From contig NZ_FOSZ01000001.1 of the NCBI RefSeq assembly GCF_900114415.1, positions 620,001 to 684,000 of the forward strand: DNA of 64,000 nucleotides, given 5' to 3'. Shown in pieces: positions 42,289 through 51,472 of this stretch; position 1 is the stretch's first letter, and every line of letters starts with the position of its first letter. A program made the translations under genes and the position numbers. The notes beneath the pieces were generated by a model. It did no database searches. It was not told where the DNA came from and worked only from the letters and a program-made list of their open reading frames with translations. The DNA comes from Shimia haliotis (GTDB taxonomy: Bacteria; Pseudomonadota; Alphaproteobacteria; Rhodobacterales; Rhodobacteraceae).

Positions 42289-43080
42289 ATGGGCAATCAA
42301 CTGGACGGGCGTACGATTTTTATCACGGGTTCCGGCGGGGTTCTGGGAAGTACCTATGTGCGGCGTATGCTGAATGAAGGCGCAAAGGTTGTTGCGACCG
42401 ATCTTGAGGGCGCGCGCGCGGATGCGTTGGTTGAGGCGCATGGCAGCAACCCGAATTTCGGGTTTTACCATCTGGACGTGGGCGATGAGGAGGCCGTGAC
42501 CGGCATCTTTCAAAAGGTCATGGCGGACGGCTGGCAACCCAATGTGGTGCTGAACAACGCGGCCATCACCGGTGAGATGTTGATGGGGGCAGGGCAGCCG
42601 TTTCCGGATTTCGCCGACACAACCGTCAATGATTTTGAACGCACGATGCGCACCAACCTGACGGGCGCCTTTATGATTGCGCGGCAGATGGACCGCGACA
42701 TCATTGGCAAGTATCCGGCCAGCCTGATCAATGTGGCGTCGATGTATGCGCTGAACGGGGCGCATCACCCGATTTATGACGGCATGCCGTTCAAGAATTT
42801 CTCGGCCTATGGGGTGTCCAAGGCGGGCATTCACGGGTTGACGGTCTGGCTTGCGGGGTATTGGGCGCAGCGGGGCGCGACGGTGAACACGATCTCTCCG
42901 GGGGCGGTGTTTAACGGCCATAGCGAGGAATTCCAGCGACGTGTGGGTGAGTTGATCATGCAAAACCGTATGGCGCAGCCCGATGAAATCGCGGATGTGA
43001 TGCTGTTTCTGGCCAGCCCGCAGGCGGGACATATGACCGGCCAGATGGTCAACGTGGATGGCGGTTTCTCGGCATGGTGA
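42289..43080 (+). CDS. SDR-family oxidoreductase of the nonulosonate locus
   Basis: A 263-residue classical short-chain dehydrogenase. ITGSGGVLGSTY (12-23) binds the cofactor, VVLNNAAIT follows near 85-93, and the catalytic Tyr-x3-Lys is in SAYGVSKAG near 165-173. It starts two bases after the cytidylyltransferase and its end overlaps the next gene by seven bases. Campylobacter PtmA is an SDR next to a CMP-legionaminate synthetase, so a role in precursor supply is plausible. The substrate is not known. Confidence 0.88.
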   Translation: MGNQLDGRTIFITGSGGVLGSTYVRRMLNEGAKVVATDLEGARADALVEAHGSNPNFGFYHLDVGDEEAVTGIFQKVMADGWQPNVVLNNAAITGEMLMGAGQPFPDFADTTVNDFERTMRTNLTGAFMIARQMDRDIIGKYPASLINVASMYALNGAHHPIYDGMPFKNFSAYGVSKAGIHGLTVWLAGYWAQRGATVNTISPGAVFNGHSEEFQRRVGELIMQNRMAQPDEIADVMLFLASPQAGHMTGQMVNVDGGFSAW

Positions 43081-44009
43081 TTGCGGTCATCGGCGCCGGA
43101 TCGATTGGCAAGCGGCACGCGGGCAACCTTGAGGCGCTTGGCGAGGCGGTGGAGCCGATTGGTTGGCGCGGGTTTGACCAAGCAGCGTTTGAAGCGCGCA
43201 AGGACGTTGAGGCGGTGGTGATTGCCACCTCAACACCGATCCGGTTGGAGTTGATTGACATCTGCGCACGGCGCGATTGGCCGTTTTATGCGGAAAAGCC
43301 GTTGGCATGGCGTGTGGCGCAGGTCGAAGCGATCCACGACGCCGGCGCGCCGGTGGCGGAGCGGTCAATGGTCGGTTTCATGATGCGCTATCACCCTGCA
43401 GTGCGGGATCTGGCAGCGCGGGATTTGTCGCAAGTTTACGGGTTTCAATTTGAGATCGGACACGACGTGCGGCAATGGCGCGAAAACTGGTCTTTTGCCG
43501 GAAGCTATGCCGCTGATCCCGAAGGCGGCGGGGTTCTGATGGATCTGAGCCACGAAGTTGATCTGGCGCTGGCGCTGTTTCCAGGGCTGGAACTGGGTGC
43601 GGTGGATTGCGTAGGACACCGCGATTTTGCCGGTGTGGATTTTGCCACGCGATTGCATCTGAGCAGCGCCGCGGGTGTGGTTGGGTCGGTGGCGATGGAT
43701 TATGTCAGTCCGGTGTCCTTGAGGCGCGCGGGGCTGCGCGGTCGCGACGAGGTTGTGGACCTTGATTTTCTGGCACCGGAAATTCGTATCGCGTGTGAAG
43801 AAAACGTTAAGGTCGTTCCCTATGCTTTTGATCGCAATGATATGTTCATGGATATGATGCGCGATTTTCTGGCGCTTGTGCGCGGACAGGACACCTCAAA
43901 CAACCCGTTGATTCCGCGATTTGACCGGATGCGGGAGAGCAGTCTGTTGGTGGCGCGCGCTTGGGAAAACCGCGTGTTCAGCGGCGTCGTGGATATGGAT
44001 ATGTCCTGA
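43074..44009 (+). CDS. Gfo/Idh/MocA-family oxidoreductase
   Basis: A 311-residue NAD(P)-dependent sugar dehydrogenase. IAVIGAGSIGKRHAGN (3-18) is the Rossmann motif and AEKPLAWR near 93-100 carries the family Lys. GGGVLMDLSHEVDLAL near 157-172 matches the C-terminal substrate domain. It overlaps the SDR gene by seven bases and converges with the GT30 gene, only three bases apart. It probably oxidises or reduces a sugar intermediate of the locus. Confidence 0.9.
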   Translation: MVIAVIGAGSIGKRHAGNLEALGEAVEPIGWRGFDQAAFEARKDVEAVVIATSTPIRLELIDICARRDWPFYAEKPLAWRVAQVEAIHDAGAPVAERSMVGFMMRYHPAVRDLAARDLSQVYGFQFEIGHDVRQWRENWSFAGSYAADPEGGGVLMDLSHEVDLALALFPGLELGAVDCVGHRDFAGVDFATRLHLSSAAGVVGSVAMDYVSPVSLRRAGLRGRDEVVDLDFLAPEIRIACEENVKVVPYAFDRNDMFMDMMRDFLALVRGQDTSNNPLIPRFDRMRESSLLVARAWENRVFSGVVDMDMS

Positions 44010-44012
44010 CGC

Positions 44013-45320
44013 CTAACGCGCGTTTTGCAGGGCCTCTGGCAGGGCATTCAGGAATTTTTGTGTGCCGCCCGCGTGGGCCGCAAAGAAGCTGTCAATCTGC
44101 TCAACCGAAGGCGAAAAACCACCGGACAGGGCTTGGGCGAGATCGGTGGCGTCGTTGGCTGTGCGGGCGACGCCTGCGGCCTTGGCCTCCTCAAACGGGT
44201 ATTCGATGGTCCATGTCTGGGGGCCGGTGATGACCGGTTTTTTCATCGCCAAGGGTTCGATGATGTTGTGAGCGCCTTGCGGTCTGAAACCACCACCGAC
44301 GACCGCGCGGTCAGCCATAGAAAGATAAAAATACATCTCGCCAAGACTGTCACCCAGCAAAATGTCGGGCGTATTAGGTGAGGGGCCCCAATCGTCTAGC
44401 GTCAGGTCTTCGGGTAAACCCTCGGACCTGCGCAAGACGGAAAACCCCTCATTTTCAAGCATATCACCGATGCTGGAAAAGAGTTCCGGGCGGCGCGGGA
44501 CATAGACAAACAGGGGTTTGGGCGTCTGTCGGGCCATCTGGCGCATGGTGTCCACATAAAGCGCGTCTTCGCCTTCGACCGTAGAGGCCAGCGTCACGAC
44601 AGTTCTGTCAGAGGCACCGAGCCAGTCGCGCGCTTTTTGTCCGGCGGGGGGCAGATGGGCGGGAACAGGTTGGTCAAAACGTAGCTCGCCGGTGACATGG
44701 ATGTTCTTCACGCCCACCGAGGCGAAGCGGTCACGTTGCAGATCGGATTTCACAAAAGCGCCTGCGTAGTGGGTCATCACCTCTGAACGTAGGCCAAAGG
44801 CTTTGGCGTCCTTGGCCATGGATTTGGTGGGGTACTGCGCGTTGCACATAAACAGCGGCACGCGGGCTCGCTTGGCGGCCATCACCATGCGGGGCCAGAT
44901 CTCGATCTCCATGACAAGACCGTATTCGGGTTGATATGCCTTAAAGAAACGGCGGTAAGCCCATGATGTTTCAATAGGAATCCAAACCGCTTGCAGGGTG
45001 CCATTGGCGATTTCTTCAGCAAAAACCGTTTCGGTTTCGCGCCGTCCGGCGGGTGTAAATTGAGTCACAACGACCCGTTCGCCCCGATCCAGAAGGGCGC
45101 GGATCATCGGCACCGCGGAGCGCAACTCACCCAAAGACACCGCGTGCACCCAGACAGCACCAGGCATGGGAGTCGGGTAGCGGCCAAAACGTTCGCCCAG
45201 ATGCTGCGAATAGAGCGGGTCCTTCTTGGCGCGTTTGCGCAGATAGAGCAGGATCGCGGGCAGGCCGAGATGCCAAAGTGCGGCCCAGAAAGCGAGGAAC
45301 AGGCGGAGTTTCAGGCTCAT
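44013..45320 (-). CDS. GT30 (WaaA/KdtA-like) glycosyltransferase, diverged copy
   Basis: A 435-residue membrane-anchored glycosyltransferase of the Kdo-transferase family. An N-terminal helix (5-27) precedes WVHAVSLGE with the catalytic-base Glu65. VEGEDALYVDTMRQM and VVGGGFRPQGAHNIIEP lie in the donor-binding domain. Compared with the other copy, the region after HN-x2-E is less like canonical WaaA (GPQTWTIEYPFEEA). ATG at 45320 overlaps the previous stop (ATGA). Its coupling to the neuC-GT30 pair suggests transfer of a nonulosonic acid instead of, or next to, Kdo. Confidence 0.86.
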   Translation of the reverse strand: MSLKLRLFLAFWAALWHLGLPAILLYLRKRAKKDPLYSQHLGERFGRYPTPMPGAVWVHAVSLGELRSAVPMIRALLDRGERVVVTQFTPAGRRETETVFAEEIANGTLQAVWIPIETSWAYRRFFKAYQPEYGLVMEIEIWPRMVMAAKRARVPLFMCNAQYPTKSMAKDAKAFGLRSEVMTHYAGAFVKSDLQRDRFASVGVKNIHVTGELRFDQPVPAHLPPAGQKARDWLGASDRTVVTLASTVEGEDALYVDTMRQMARQTPKPLFVYVPRRPELFSSIGDMLENEGFSVLRRSEGLPEDLTLDDWGPSPNTPDILLGDSLGEMYFYLSMADRAVVGGGFRPQGAHNIIEPLAMKKPVITGPQTWTIEYPFEEAKAAGVARTANDATDLAQALSGGFSPSVEQIDSFFAAHAGGTQKFLNALPEALQNAR

Positions 45321-46600
45321 TCGGAGGCCTTTGGCATTAGGGCACACAGGTCGGCGGCAAGCGGCGTGAGCGCATCACGGGCGGCGTCGGACAGGGCGCG
45401 GGCATTGTGAATTTTGGTCGCATGATCTGTCTGTGACAGATCGGTCGAAAGGGTTGCGGCGGAGGTTTGGGTGGCGGCGTCTGCATCGTGCAGCTGACGG
45501 TAGTCCGCTTCAAAATTGGCCGTGTCCGGCCCGTGCAGAATAGCGCAGTCCAGCGCCGCGGCTTCCCATGGGTTGTGCCCGCCAATCGCATCAAAACCGC
45601 CGCCGATCAGAGCGCGATCACAGAGGCGGTAAAACAGGCCCAACTCGCCATAGGTGTCCGCAATATAAACCTGCGTGGCGTCAGACAAAGCGATGCCTTC
45701 GCTGCGCAACTGAGGTGTCAGACCGAGTGCGGAAACTTGCTGGGCGATTTGGCGCGCGCGGGCGATGTCTCGCGGAGCGAGGATCAGGAGTGGCGCCGAT
45801 GGTTGGGCACAGAGTGCCTGTTGTGCTTGAAGCGCAACGGTTTCGTCGCCTTGGTGCGTTGAGGCCGCGAGCCACGGTGTGCGATGTGCAAAAAGCGCTT
45901 TGGCCGCGGTGAGGGCTTCGGTGTCATACCCGAGTGCAGGCGCTGCAGATTTGAGAGAGCCGGTGACGCGGACATTTTGAGCGCCAAGATTGCGCAGGTT
46001 TGCGGCGGTGCGTTCTTCCTGAGCTGCAATCAACGACATTCGAGCAAACATAGCCGCGTAAAGCGCGCGTCCCAAGCGACGTTTTTGCAGGCTGGCGTCG
46101 GTGATCCGGGCGTTGACCAAAGCAACCGGGATGGCGCGGGCATCGGCCTGTAAAATGGCGTTGGGCCAAAGGTCTTGTTCGGACCAGATTGACAGGTCCG
46201 GACGCCAGTGATCCAGAAACTTGCGCAGGTATTGCGGAGCATCCAGCGGCAGAAACTGGTGAATGGTGCGCGGCGGCAGGTTGGATCCCATGACCTGTGC
46301 CGATGACCTTGCGGTGCTGGTGACAAGGAAATTGAGCGTAGGATTTTGTGCGGACATGCTGGTGATCAGGCCGCGCAGGGCGAGGACTTCACCCAAACCC
46401 ACCGCGTGTAGCCAAACCAACGGGCCATCGGGACGTTTGGCAGTCGGCTCGCCGAGTTTTTCACGCCAGCGCTCTGCGTCTTCCTTACCGTGTTTCAGGC
46501 GGCGACGCAAAAGTGGGGGGGCGATCAGCGGGATCGCACGGGACGCCACCGCGTAGGCGGACAGCGCAAGGCCGCCGGTCAGAGGTTTATTCGATGTCAT
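45317..46600 (-). CDS. GT30 (WaaA/KdtA-like) glycosyltransferase, first copy
   Basis: A 427-residue protein of the Kdo-transferase family. WLHAVGLGE holds the catalytic-base Glu71; LSIWSEQDLWPNAI and LVNARITDASL are typical of WaaA, and LIGGGFDAIGGHNPWEAAAL with GPDTANFEADYRQL is near-canonical for the CMP-Kdo site. Its start lies inside the end of neuC (14-base overlap), so translation is coupled to a nonulosonate biosynthesis gene. It may be a Kdo transferase or a nonulosonate transferase that shares the CMP-ketose donor logic. Confidence 0.88.
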   Translation of the reverse strand: MTSNKPLTGGLALSAYAVASRAIPLIAPPLLRRRLKHGKEDAERWREKLGEPTAKRPDGPLVWLHAVGLGEVLALRGLITSMSAQNPTLNFLVTSTARSSAQVMGSNLPPRTIHQFLPLDAPQYLRKFLDHWRPDLSIWSEQDLWPNAILQADARAIPVALVNARITDASLQKRRLGRALYAAMFARMSLIAAQEERTAANLRNLGAQNVRVTGSLKSAAPALGYDTEALTAAKALFAHRTPWLAASTHQGDETVALQAQQALCAQPSAPLLILAPRDIARARQIAQQVSALGLTPQLRSEGIALSDATQVYIADTYGELGLFYRLCDRALIGGGFDAIGGHNPWEAAALDCAILHGPDTANFEADYRQLHDADAATQTSAATLSTDLSQTDHATKIHNARALSDAARDALTPLAADLCALMPKASE

Positions 46601-47708
46601 GGAAGGCTTTTTGCAGACCCTGTTCCCAAAAGGCTGCGTCTTGGAGCACTTCGACAAACCGGTCTGCCGCGCGACCTTCGCCAAAGCCTTTGTGAGGCGG
46701 GTGCTTGTGACCCCATTGCGTTTTCAGAAAGGTCGAGATGGCGGTTCGGTCGTCGGCGGCACAGGAAAACACCGATCCGGCCTGCGCGCGGTTGGTCTGG
46801 CGCGTGCCGACATCGAGGCTGGCGAGGCCAAAAAACGGGGCTTCGCGCACGCCGGCCGATGAGTTGCCGATCATGCAGGCGGCGTTTTTCATCAGCTCTG
46901 AAAAATGGTTAAACCGCATGGACGGGAACTGTCGGAACCGGTCGGCGGGCAGGGCGCTAAGTACCGCAAAAATGTCCTCTGATCCGGGATCATTGTTGGG
47001 TGCGATGACCACAAAATTTTTGCCGGAGGCCTCAAGTTCGCCAAACAGCGCTTGTGCCTGCGCGCCCATGCTGTCCTGTTCCGATGTCACGGGATGGAAC
47101 GTGACCAGCCCGAAATCGTCAAACGGGATTTCATAGTGGTCTTTGACGTCTTTGAGCGTGACGCCGGAGGGGCCAGCGTGAAAATCCAGCTCCGGCGAGC
47201 CGATGACATGAATGGCGCCCTCAGGCTCTCCCATCGCCATAACACGGCGTTTGGCGTCATCGGAGCTGACAAAGTGGTGCGCGGCGAGCTTGGTGTTGCA
47301 GTGACGGAAGATTTCATCAATTGTTCCGGACACTTCGCCGCCTTCGATGTGGGCGCAAGGAATGTAGTTTGTCGCCGCTACCAGCGCGCCTGCGAGGGCT
47401 TCGATGCGGTCACCGTGTACCACCACCAAATCAGGGCGGGTTTCGGTGACGTAGTCGGAAAAGCCGACCACAGTTTTTGCCAGAATGATGTCTTGCGGAT
47501 CGCCGGGACGCTGGTTGAGATACTCGTGAACCGTAGCGCCTGGCTGGCGGTGGACCTCGATTTTTGTCAGCCCGTATTGGTCGAGCATATGCATGCCGGT
47601 GACAAAATACGTCACGCCAAATCCGGCCGCATCAAGCGCTGTTCCAAGCGGTTCCAGCTTGCCAAAATCCGCGCGCGTGCCGGTGAGAAAGAGGATGTTT
47701 TTTGGCAT
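46587..47708 (-). CDS. neuC: UDP-GlcNAc 2-epimerase (hydrolysing), NeuC/LegG type
   Basis: A 373-residue enzyme of the UDP-sugar 2-epimerase superfamily. FLTGTRADFGKLEPLGTAL (7-25), VVVHGDRIEALAGALVA near 96-112, GGEVSGTIDEIFRHCNTKLA and CMIGNSSAGVREAPFFG are classical NeuC/LegG motifs. It converts UDP-GlcNAc or a UDP-diacetamido sugar to the free ManNAc-type sugar used by NeuB. Which of the two cannot be told, since no dehydratase or aminotransferase for the legionaminate route lies in the window. The last 14 bases overlap the first GT30 gene. Confidence 0.93.
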   Translation of the reverse strand: MPKNILFLTGTRADFGKLEPLGTALDAAGFGVTYFVTGMHMLDQYGLTKIEVHRQPGATVHEYLNQRPGDPQDIILAKTVVGFSDYVTETRPDLVVVHGDRIEALAGALVAATNYIPCAHIEGGEVSGTIDEIFRHCNTKLAAHHFVSSDDAKRRVMAMGEPEGAIHVIGSPELDFHAGPSGVTLKDVKDHYEIPFDDFGLVTFHPVTSEQDSMGAQAQALFGELEASGKNFVVIAPNNDPGSEDIFAVLSALPADRFRQFPSMRFNHFSELMKNAACMIGNSSAGVREAPFFGLASLDVGTRQTNRAQAGSVFSCAADDRTAISTFLKTQWGHKHPPHKGFGEGRAADRFVEVLQDAAFWEQGLQKAFHDIE

Positions 47709-47863
47709 TGGTTTTACGGTCGCTAATTACGTTTTGCGCCATGCAAGGCCACTCGGTCGGGCATCAAAGTAAGGCGACAGGAGCATGCTTCTGGACAAGT
47801 TGATAGCATAACAATAAGAAAGTGAAAGCTGGAAGTGACAAGCTTTTTGGGAAGATTCAAACG

Positions 47864-48658
47864 GTGACACAAAAAGACCGAACTGTTCTTTGCATGAAAT
47901 GGGGAACGGTTTTTCCATCCGACTATGTCAACGTTCTTTTCAACGCTTGTCGCAAAGCCATTTCTGGACAGTTCCGGTTTGTCTGTTTGACAGATGATAG
48001 TTCCGGATTGGTTGATGGTGTGGAGGCACTGCCGATACCTGACATCGGATTGACACAGGAAGAGTGGAAGCGTCCGGGAGTTTGGCCAAAGTTGGCGCTC
48101 TACGTTCCGCAACTGCATGATATTCAAGGGCGTTGCTTGTTCATTGATCTGGACATGATGGTATCACGCGGTTTGGATGAGATGTTTGAGCATCCTGGTG
48201 AATATGTCGGGATCGGCGTTGGGCCGGCATGGAGGCCCAACCCAAAACCGACGGATGAAAAGCACTTGGGAACCGGAGTATTTGCCTTTGATGCCGGAAA
48301 ACAGGTGCAAATTCTGGAGACCTTTCGCGATGACAAGGACATGGCTTTCCGACAATTTGCAAATGAGCAGGACTTTGTCCGTGCCAATGCGCAAGGGTTG
48401 TCGTATTGGCCGGACGATTGGGTTTTGAGTTTCAAAAGACATCTCAGACGGCCCATCGGTCTGGATTTGTTTTTGGAACCCAAGCAGGCACCGGAAAGCG
48501 CGAGAATAATTGCGTTCCATGGCGCACCTCGCCCCATTGACCTTGTTTCTGAGCGCGCCGGATTTTGGGATAAGTTTCCTCATCTCGGGCACGGTCAAGT
48601 GAGCTGGGTCAAAGATTATTGGATAGATAACGGCGGTCGAATGCCGCCATTTCAGTGA
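47864..48658 (+). CDS. Glycosyltransferase-like protein (nucleotide-diphospho-sugar fold)
   Basis: A 264-residue cytoplasmic protein. CLFIDLDMMVSRGLDEMF near 103-120 contains a D-x-D metal motif, HLGTGVFAFDAG and FANEQDFVRA follow, and HGAPRPIDL lies near the end, a layout typical of GT8-like transferases. It probably adds a sugar to a cell-surface glycan. The GTG at 47864 (nine bases after GGGAAG) was preferred to a GTG at 47822 with no ribosome binding site. The gene is visibly richer in A+T than neuC. Confidence 0.8.
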   Translation: MTQKDRTVLCMKWGTVFPSDYVNVLFNACRKAISGQFRFVCLTDDSSGLVDGVEALPIPDIGLTQEEWKRPGVWPKLALYVPQLHDIQGRCLFIDLDMMVSRGLDEMFEHPGEYVGIGVGPAWRPNPKPTDEKHLGTGVFAFDAGKQVQILETFRDDKDMAFRQFANEQDFVRANAQGLSYWPDDWVLSFKRHLRRPIGLDLFLEPKQAPESARIIAFHGAPRPIDLVSERAGFWDKFPHLGHGQVSWVKDYWIDNGGRMPPFQ

Positions 48659-48670
48659 AAGACGGGTACA

Positions 48671-49342
48671 ATGGGACGTATTAAGGAAGCCATCCGGAAG
48701 TGGAAGCTTGGACGAAAAATGCCAAGTGACGTCTTTTCTGACTACTACCGCCGCAACAAATGGGGTGATGCGGACAGCCGGTCGGGCAAAGGGTCTAACC
48801 TCCTGGCAACACAAGAATTGCGTAAAATCCTTCCTGAGCTGGTCAGCGAACTGAATGTAGACAGCTTTCTTGACCTGCCATGCGGCGACTATTTCTGGAT
48901 GCAGCACGTAGATCTTGGCGCAAGCAGGTACACCGGTGGAGATATTGTCTCCGAGTTGATTTCAGACAATCGCGCATCCCATGGACGAGATGGTGTAACC
49001 TTTGAGGTGATAGATTTGATTCAAGGGCCAATCCCGCGTCATGACCTCGTTTTCACGCGCGATTGTTTGGTGCACCTGAGCACGGAGCATGTGAAGGCAG
49101 CCCTACGAAATATCAAAGCCAGCGGGTCTGAGTGGCTTTTGACAACGACGTACCCAGGAACTGGTAAAAATGCCGAGATTTCGACAGGACAGTGGCGATC
49201 ACTGGATCTGGAGAAGTCTCCGTTCTCATTGGGGACACCAAACAAGATTATTGCGGAAGGCATGGTGGAGGAAAAAGGGCAGGGCCCGAATAAGATGCTT
49301 GGGTTGTGGAAAGTGGCAGATTTGCCGGATTTTGATGGTTAA
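48671..49342 (+). CDS. Class I SAM-dependent methyltransferase
   Basis: A 223-residue protein with the SAM motif SFLDLPCGDYFWMQH near 65-79, GGDIVSELI after it and VFTRDCLVHLST near 126-137. It probably methylates a sugar or other group of the surface glycan. It is 12 bases after the glycosyltransferase gene and overlaps the next gene by eight bases. AT-rich codon use matches the cassette 47864-50744. Confidence 0.87.
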   Translation: MGRIKEAIRKWKLGRKMPSDVFSDYYRRNKWGDADSRSGKGSNLLATQELRKILPELVSELNVDSFLDLPCGDYFWMQHVDLGASRYTGGDIVSELISDNRASHGRDGVTFEVIDLIQGPIPRHDLVFTRDCLVHLSTEHVKAALRNIKASGSEWLLTTTYPGTGKNAEISTGQWRSLDLEKSPFSLGTPNKIIAEGMVEEKGQGPNKMLGLWKVADLPDFDG

Positions 49343-50138
49343 ATCGATGGGGCCAATTGACAAATTTAGAGGGTGGAACAGGCGTCGAATTGCTGCGCGC
49401 CGTATGGCAAAGCCTCCTGTAGCAACTCCGTTTGGGTTCGTTATGAACGGAAATGCCAAAATGCTGGCCGGCACCTTTGAGCCGGAAGAAACATCTTTGG
49501 TCCGGAGTTTGCTGGCACAGATGGATCGGTTTGTGAACGTTGGAGCGAACACAGGGTATTATTGTTTGTTTGCATCCCAAGCCGGGGTCCCGACAATCGC
49601 TTTTGAGCCGGTTCAAAGCAATGTGACAATCTTGGTTCAGAACCTGAAAGCCAACGGATTTGACAATGTGACTTTGCTGCCAGTGGCGGTTGGTGAGCGC
49701 GCGGGATTTGCTGACATTTACGGAGTTGGTACAGGATCCTCATTTGTGGAAGGCTGGGCAGGAAATCCCGAGAGCACCCGTCAAACAGTACCAGTTGTGA
49801 CTTTGAGCGAAATCGTGTCGCCACCCGAACATGATGAGAAAATGTTTATTCTCGTGGATGTCGAAGGGTTTGAATATTTTGCTCTTAAAGGAGCGGACAC
49901 GCTTATAAATGCAGCAAACAAACCGGTTTGGCTTATCGAAATTGTTGGCGAAGGTGTGACGCCGGTATTCAATCCGGATGCACAAGCTGTTTTCGACTTG
50001 ATGCTGAATTCGGGGTATTCGGCCTACACCGCGACAGGCAACCGGAAGCAGGTTTCCTCTCCACAAATGGACGAGACAAACTATCTGTTTATTTCATCCG
50101 AGATGTCGGTTGACGACGTGATTGATGGTTCAAAATGA
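49335..50138 (+). CDS. FkbM-family methyltransferase
   Basis: A 267-residue methyltransferase. FVNVGANTGYYCLFASQ near 67-83 is the SAM-binding motif, AFEPVQSNVTIL follows and ILVDVEGFEYFALKGAD near 172-188 is the FkbM hallmark. These enzymes O-methylate polysaccharides or polyketides. ATG at 49335 overlaps the preceding stop; the longer frame from 49170 is a shadow. It overlaps the sulfotransferase remnant by four bases. Confidence 0.9.
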   Translation: MVKSMGPIDKFRGWNRRRIAARRMAKPPVATPFGFVMNGNAKMLAGTFEPEETSLVRSLLAQMDRFVNVGANTGYYCLFASQAGVPTIAFEPVQSNVTILVQNLKANGFDNVTLLPVAVGERAGFADIYGVGTGSSFVEGWAGNPESTRQTVPVVTLSEIVSPPEHDEKMFILVDVEGFEYFALKGADTLINAANKPVWLIEIVGEGVTPVFNPDAQAVFDLMLNSGYSAYTATGNRKQVSSPQMDETNYLFISSEMSVDDVIDGSK

Positions 50139-50744
50139 CTGTAGTTGGCAAAGATTTTGTTTTTGTGCATGTCCCCAAGTCCGCGGGAAAATCGGTTGCT
50201 GCTTTTTTGGGAGGAACCACCAAGGGCATACCCGGACACGCTCCACTTTGGTATTTGCGGCAGAGTCTCGGCGTCCATCACTTTGCATTCGGAACAGTCA
50301 GAAACCCCTGGGCCCGTATGGTGTCGGCATATATGTTTATCACGCAAAAGCCTTTGCGCCGAAACGATCCCATTGACGAAATAAACAGAGCCAAATCTTT
50401 GTCATTCAAAGACTGGCTGCTTCACGATGAGTTTTTTCCAAAGACGATGAGCTTTGGCGCCAAGACGGGCAACCCGGCTTTCAACGGCGATCGCAGTCGT
50501 TTTGGCTGAAAGGGTGCGACGAGATTTGTCGTGTGGAAAATTTAGAGGTCGATCTGCAGAGAGTCCTACCAAATATCAGTGTGCAAAACGCGGCCCTTTT
50601 GGCCTGCTTGGACCCGCAAAACTTAAGCACAAGAACCAAAGTATTCATACGCCATTTCAAAGCTATTATGACGCCGAGTCCGTGGACTTTGTGGCCGCGC
50701 ATAGCGCATGGGAAATTGAGACCTTCGGCTATCGCTTTGAATAG
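50135..50744 (+). pseudogene. Frameshifted sulfotransferase gene
   Basis: The first frame (50135-50509) starts FVFVHVPKSAGKSVAAFLGG, a 5'-phosphosulfate-binding motif for PAPS, and FGTVRNPWARMVSAYMF. Near 50450-50495 the homology moves to another frame (SFWLKGCDEICRVENLEVDL). Near 50640 it moves again (HTPFQSYYDAESVDFVAAHS) to a stop at 50744. Two frameshifts argue for a dead gene, unless they are sequencing errors. A related intact gene lies at 50797-51468 on the other strand, where the matching end reads PWQSYYDNESKDLARKLY. Confidence 0.8.
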
Positions 50745-50796
50745 ACTCGAACTTAAAGGTGCTGACAGCTACGATTTCTCACTGTCAGATCATCAC

Positions 50797-51468
50797 CTAC
50801 GAAATTTGGCTTCGGTACCCCAACAATTCAAAATCCATTGCGTAAAGCTTGCGCGCTAAATCCTTGGATTCATTGTCATAATAGCTTTGCCAGGGGCGCT
50901 TATCGGCTCGTGATATCGTCTCATTTTCACGCCGCAAAGTGACGTTACCCATTCCAAGATCGTGCGCCATTTTGTCAAAATCATCTGCCAAGGATTCAAA
51001 ACGGAGCAAACGGTGCACCAACAGCGCGCCGTTCTCATCGGTCAGGAAATAACTCTGGTTTGGTAGGCGGGCGAAAAATGTGTCGTTCCAGAATGGAGAT
51101 TTCATTCGGTAGCGCAGATAATCCGCAAAGGACATTTTGGCGACCTTTTCCGCGATTTTGGGAATACGAAACTGCTTCATGAACTCGTAGTGACTTACGG
51201 CGTGGTCATACGGATTGCGCACTACAGCGAAGCGATGAAACTGATCAAAAACATGTCCGCCAAGTTTACGACGGACGCCCGCGGCGGTTTCGTGTTTACG
51301 CAGATAAACGGTGTCCGGCGACTCTTGAATCGGAAGGCGTCGAACAAAGGAGCGCCAGAGTGTTCGTGGTGGATATATGCCGAATGGTTCCAGCGCGGAC
51401 GTCATGGCCGTGCCCGCGGTTTTGGGAACGTGGACAAAAATGAATTTGTGAGACTGCGAAAGAATCAT
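50797..51468 (-). CDS. Sulfotransferase family protein
   Basis: A 223-residue PAPS-dependent transferase. FIFVHVPKTAGTAM (8-21) binds the 5'-phosphosulfate and FAVVRNPYDHAVSHYEFM near 78-95 the 3'-phosphate. It probably sulfates a surface glycan. It starts four bases after neuB and is co-oriented with it, so the two are probably co-transcribed. It is a paralogue of the frameshifted gene next door. Confidence 0.9.
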   Translation of the reverse strand: MILSQSHKFIFVHVPKTAGTAMTSALEPFGIYPPRTLWRSFVRRLPIQESPDTVYLRKHETAAGVRRKLGGHVFDQFHRFAVVRNPYDHAVSHYEFMKQFRIPKIAEKVAKMSFADYLRYRMKSPFWNDTFFARLPNQSYFLTDENGALLVHRLLRFESLADDFDKMAHDLGMGNVTLRRENETISRADKRPWQSYYDNESKDLARKLYAMDFELLGYRSQIS

Positions 51469-51472
51469 GAAA

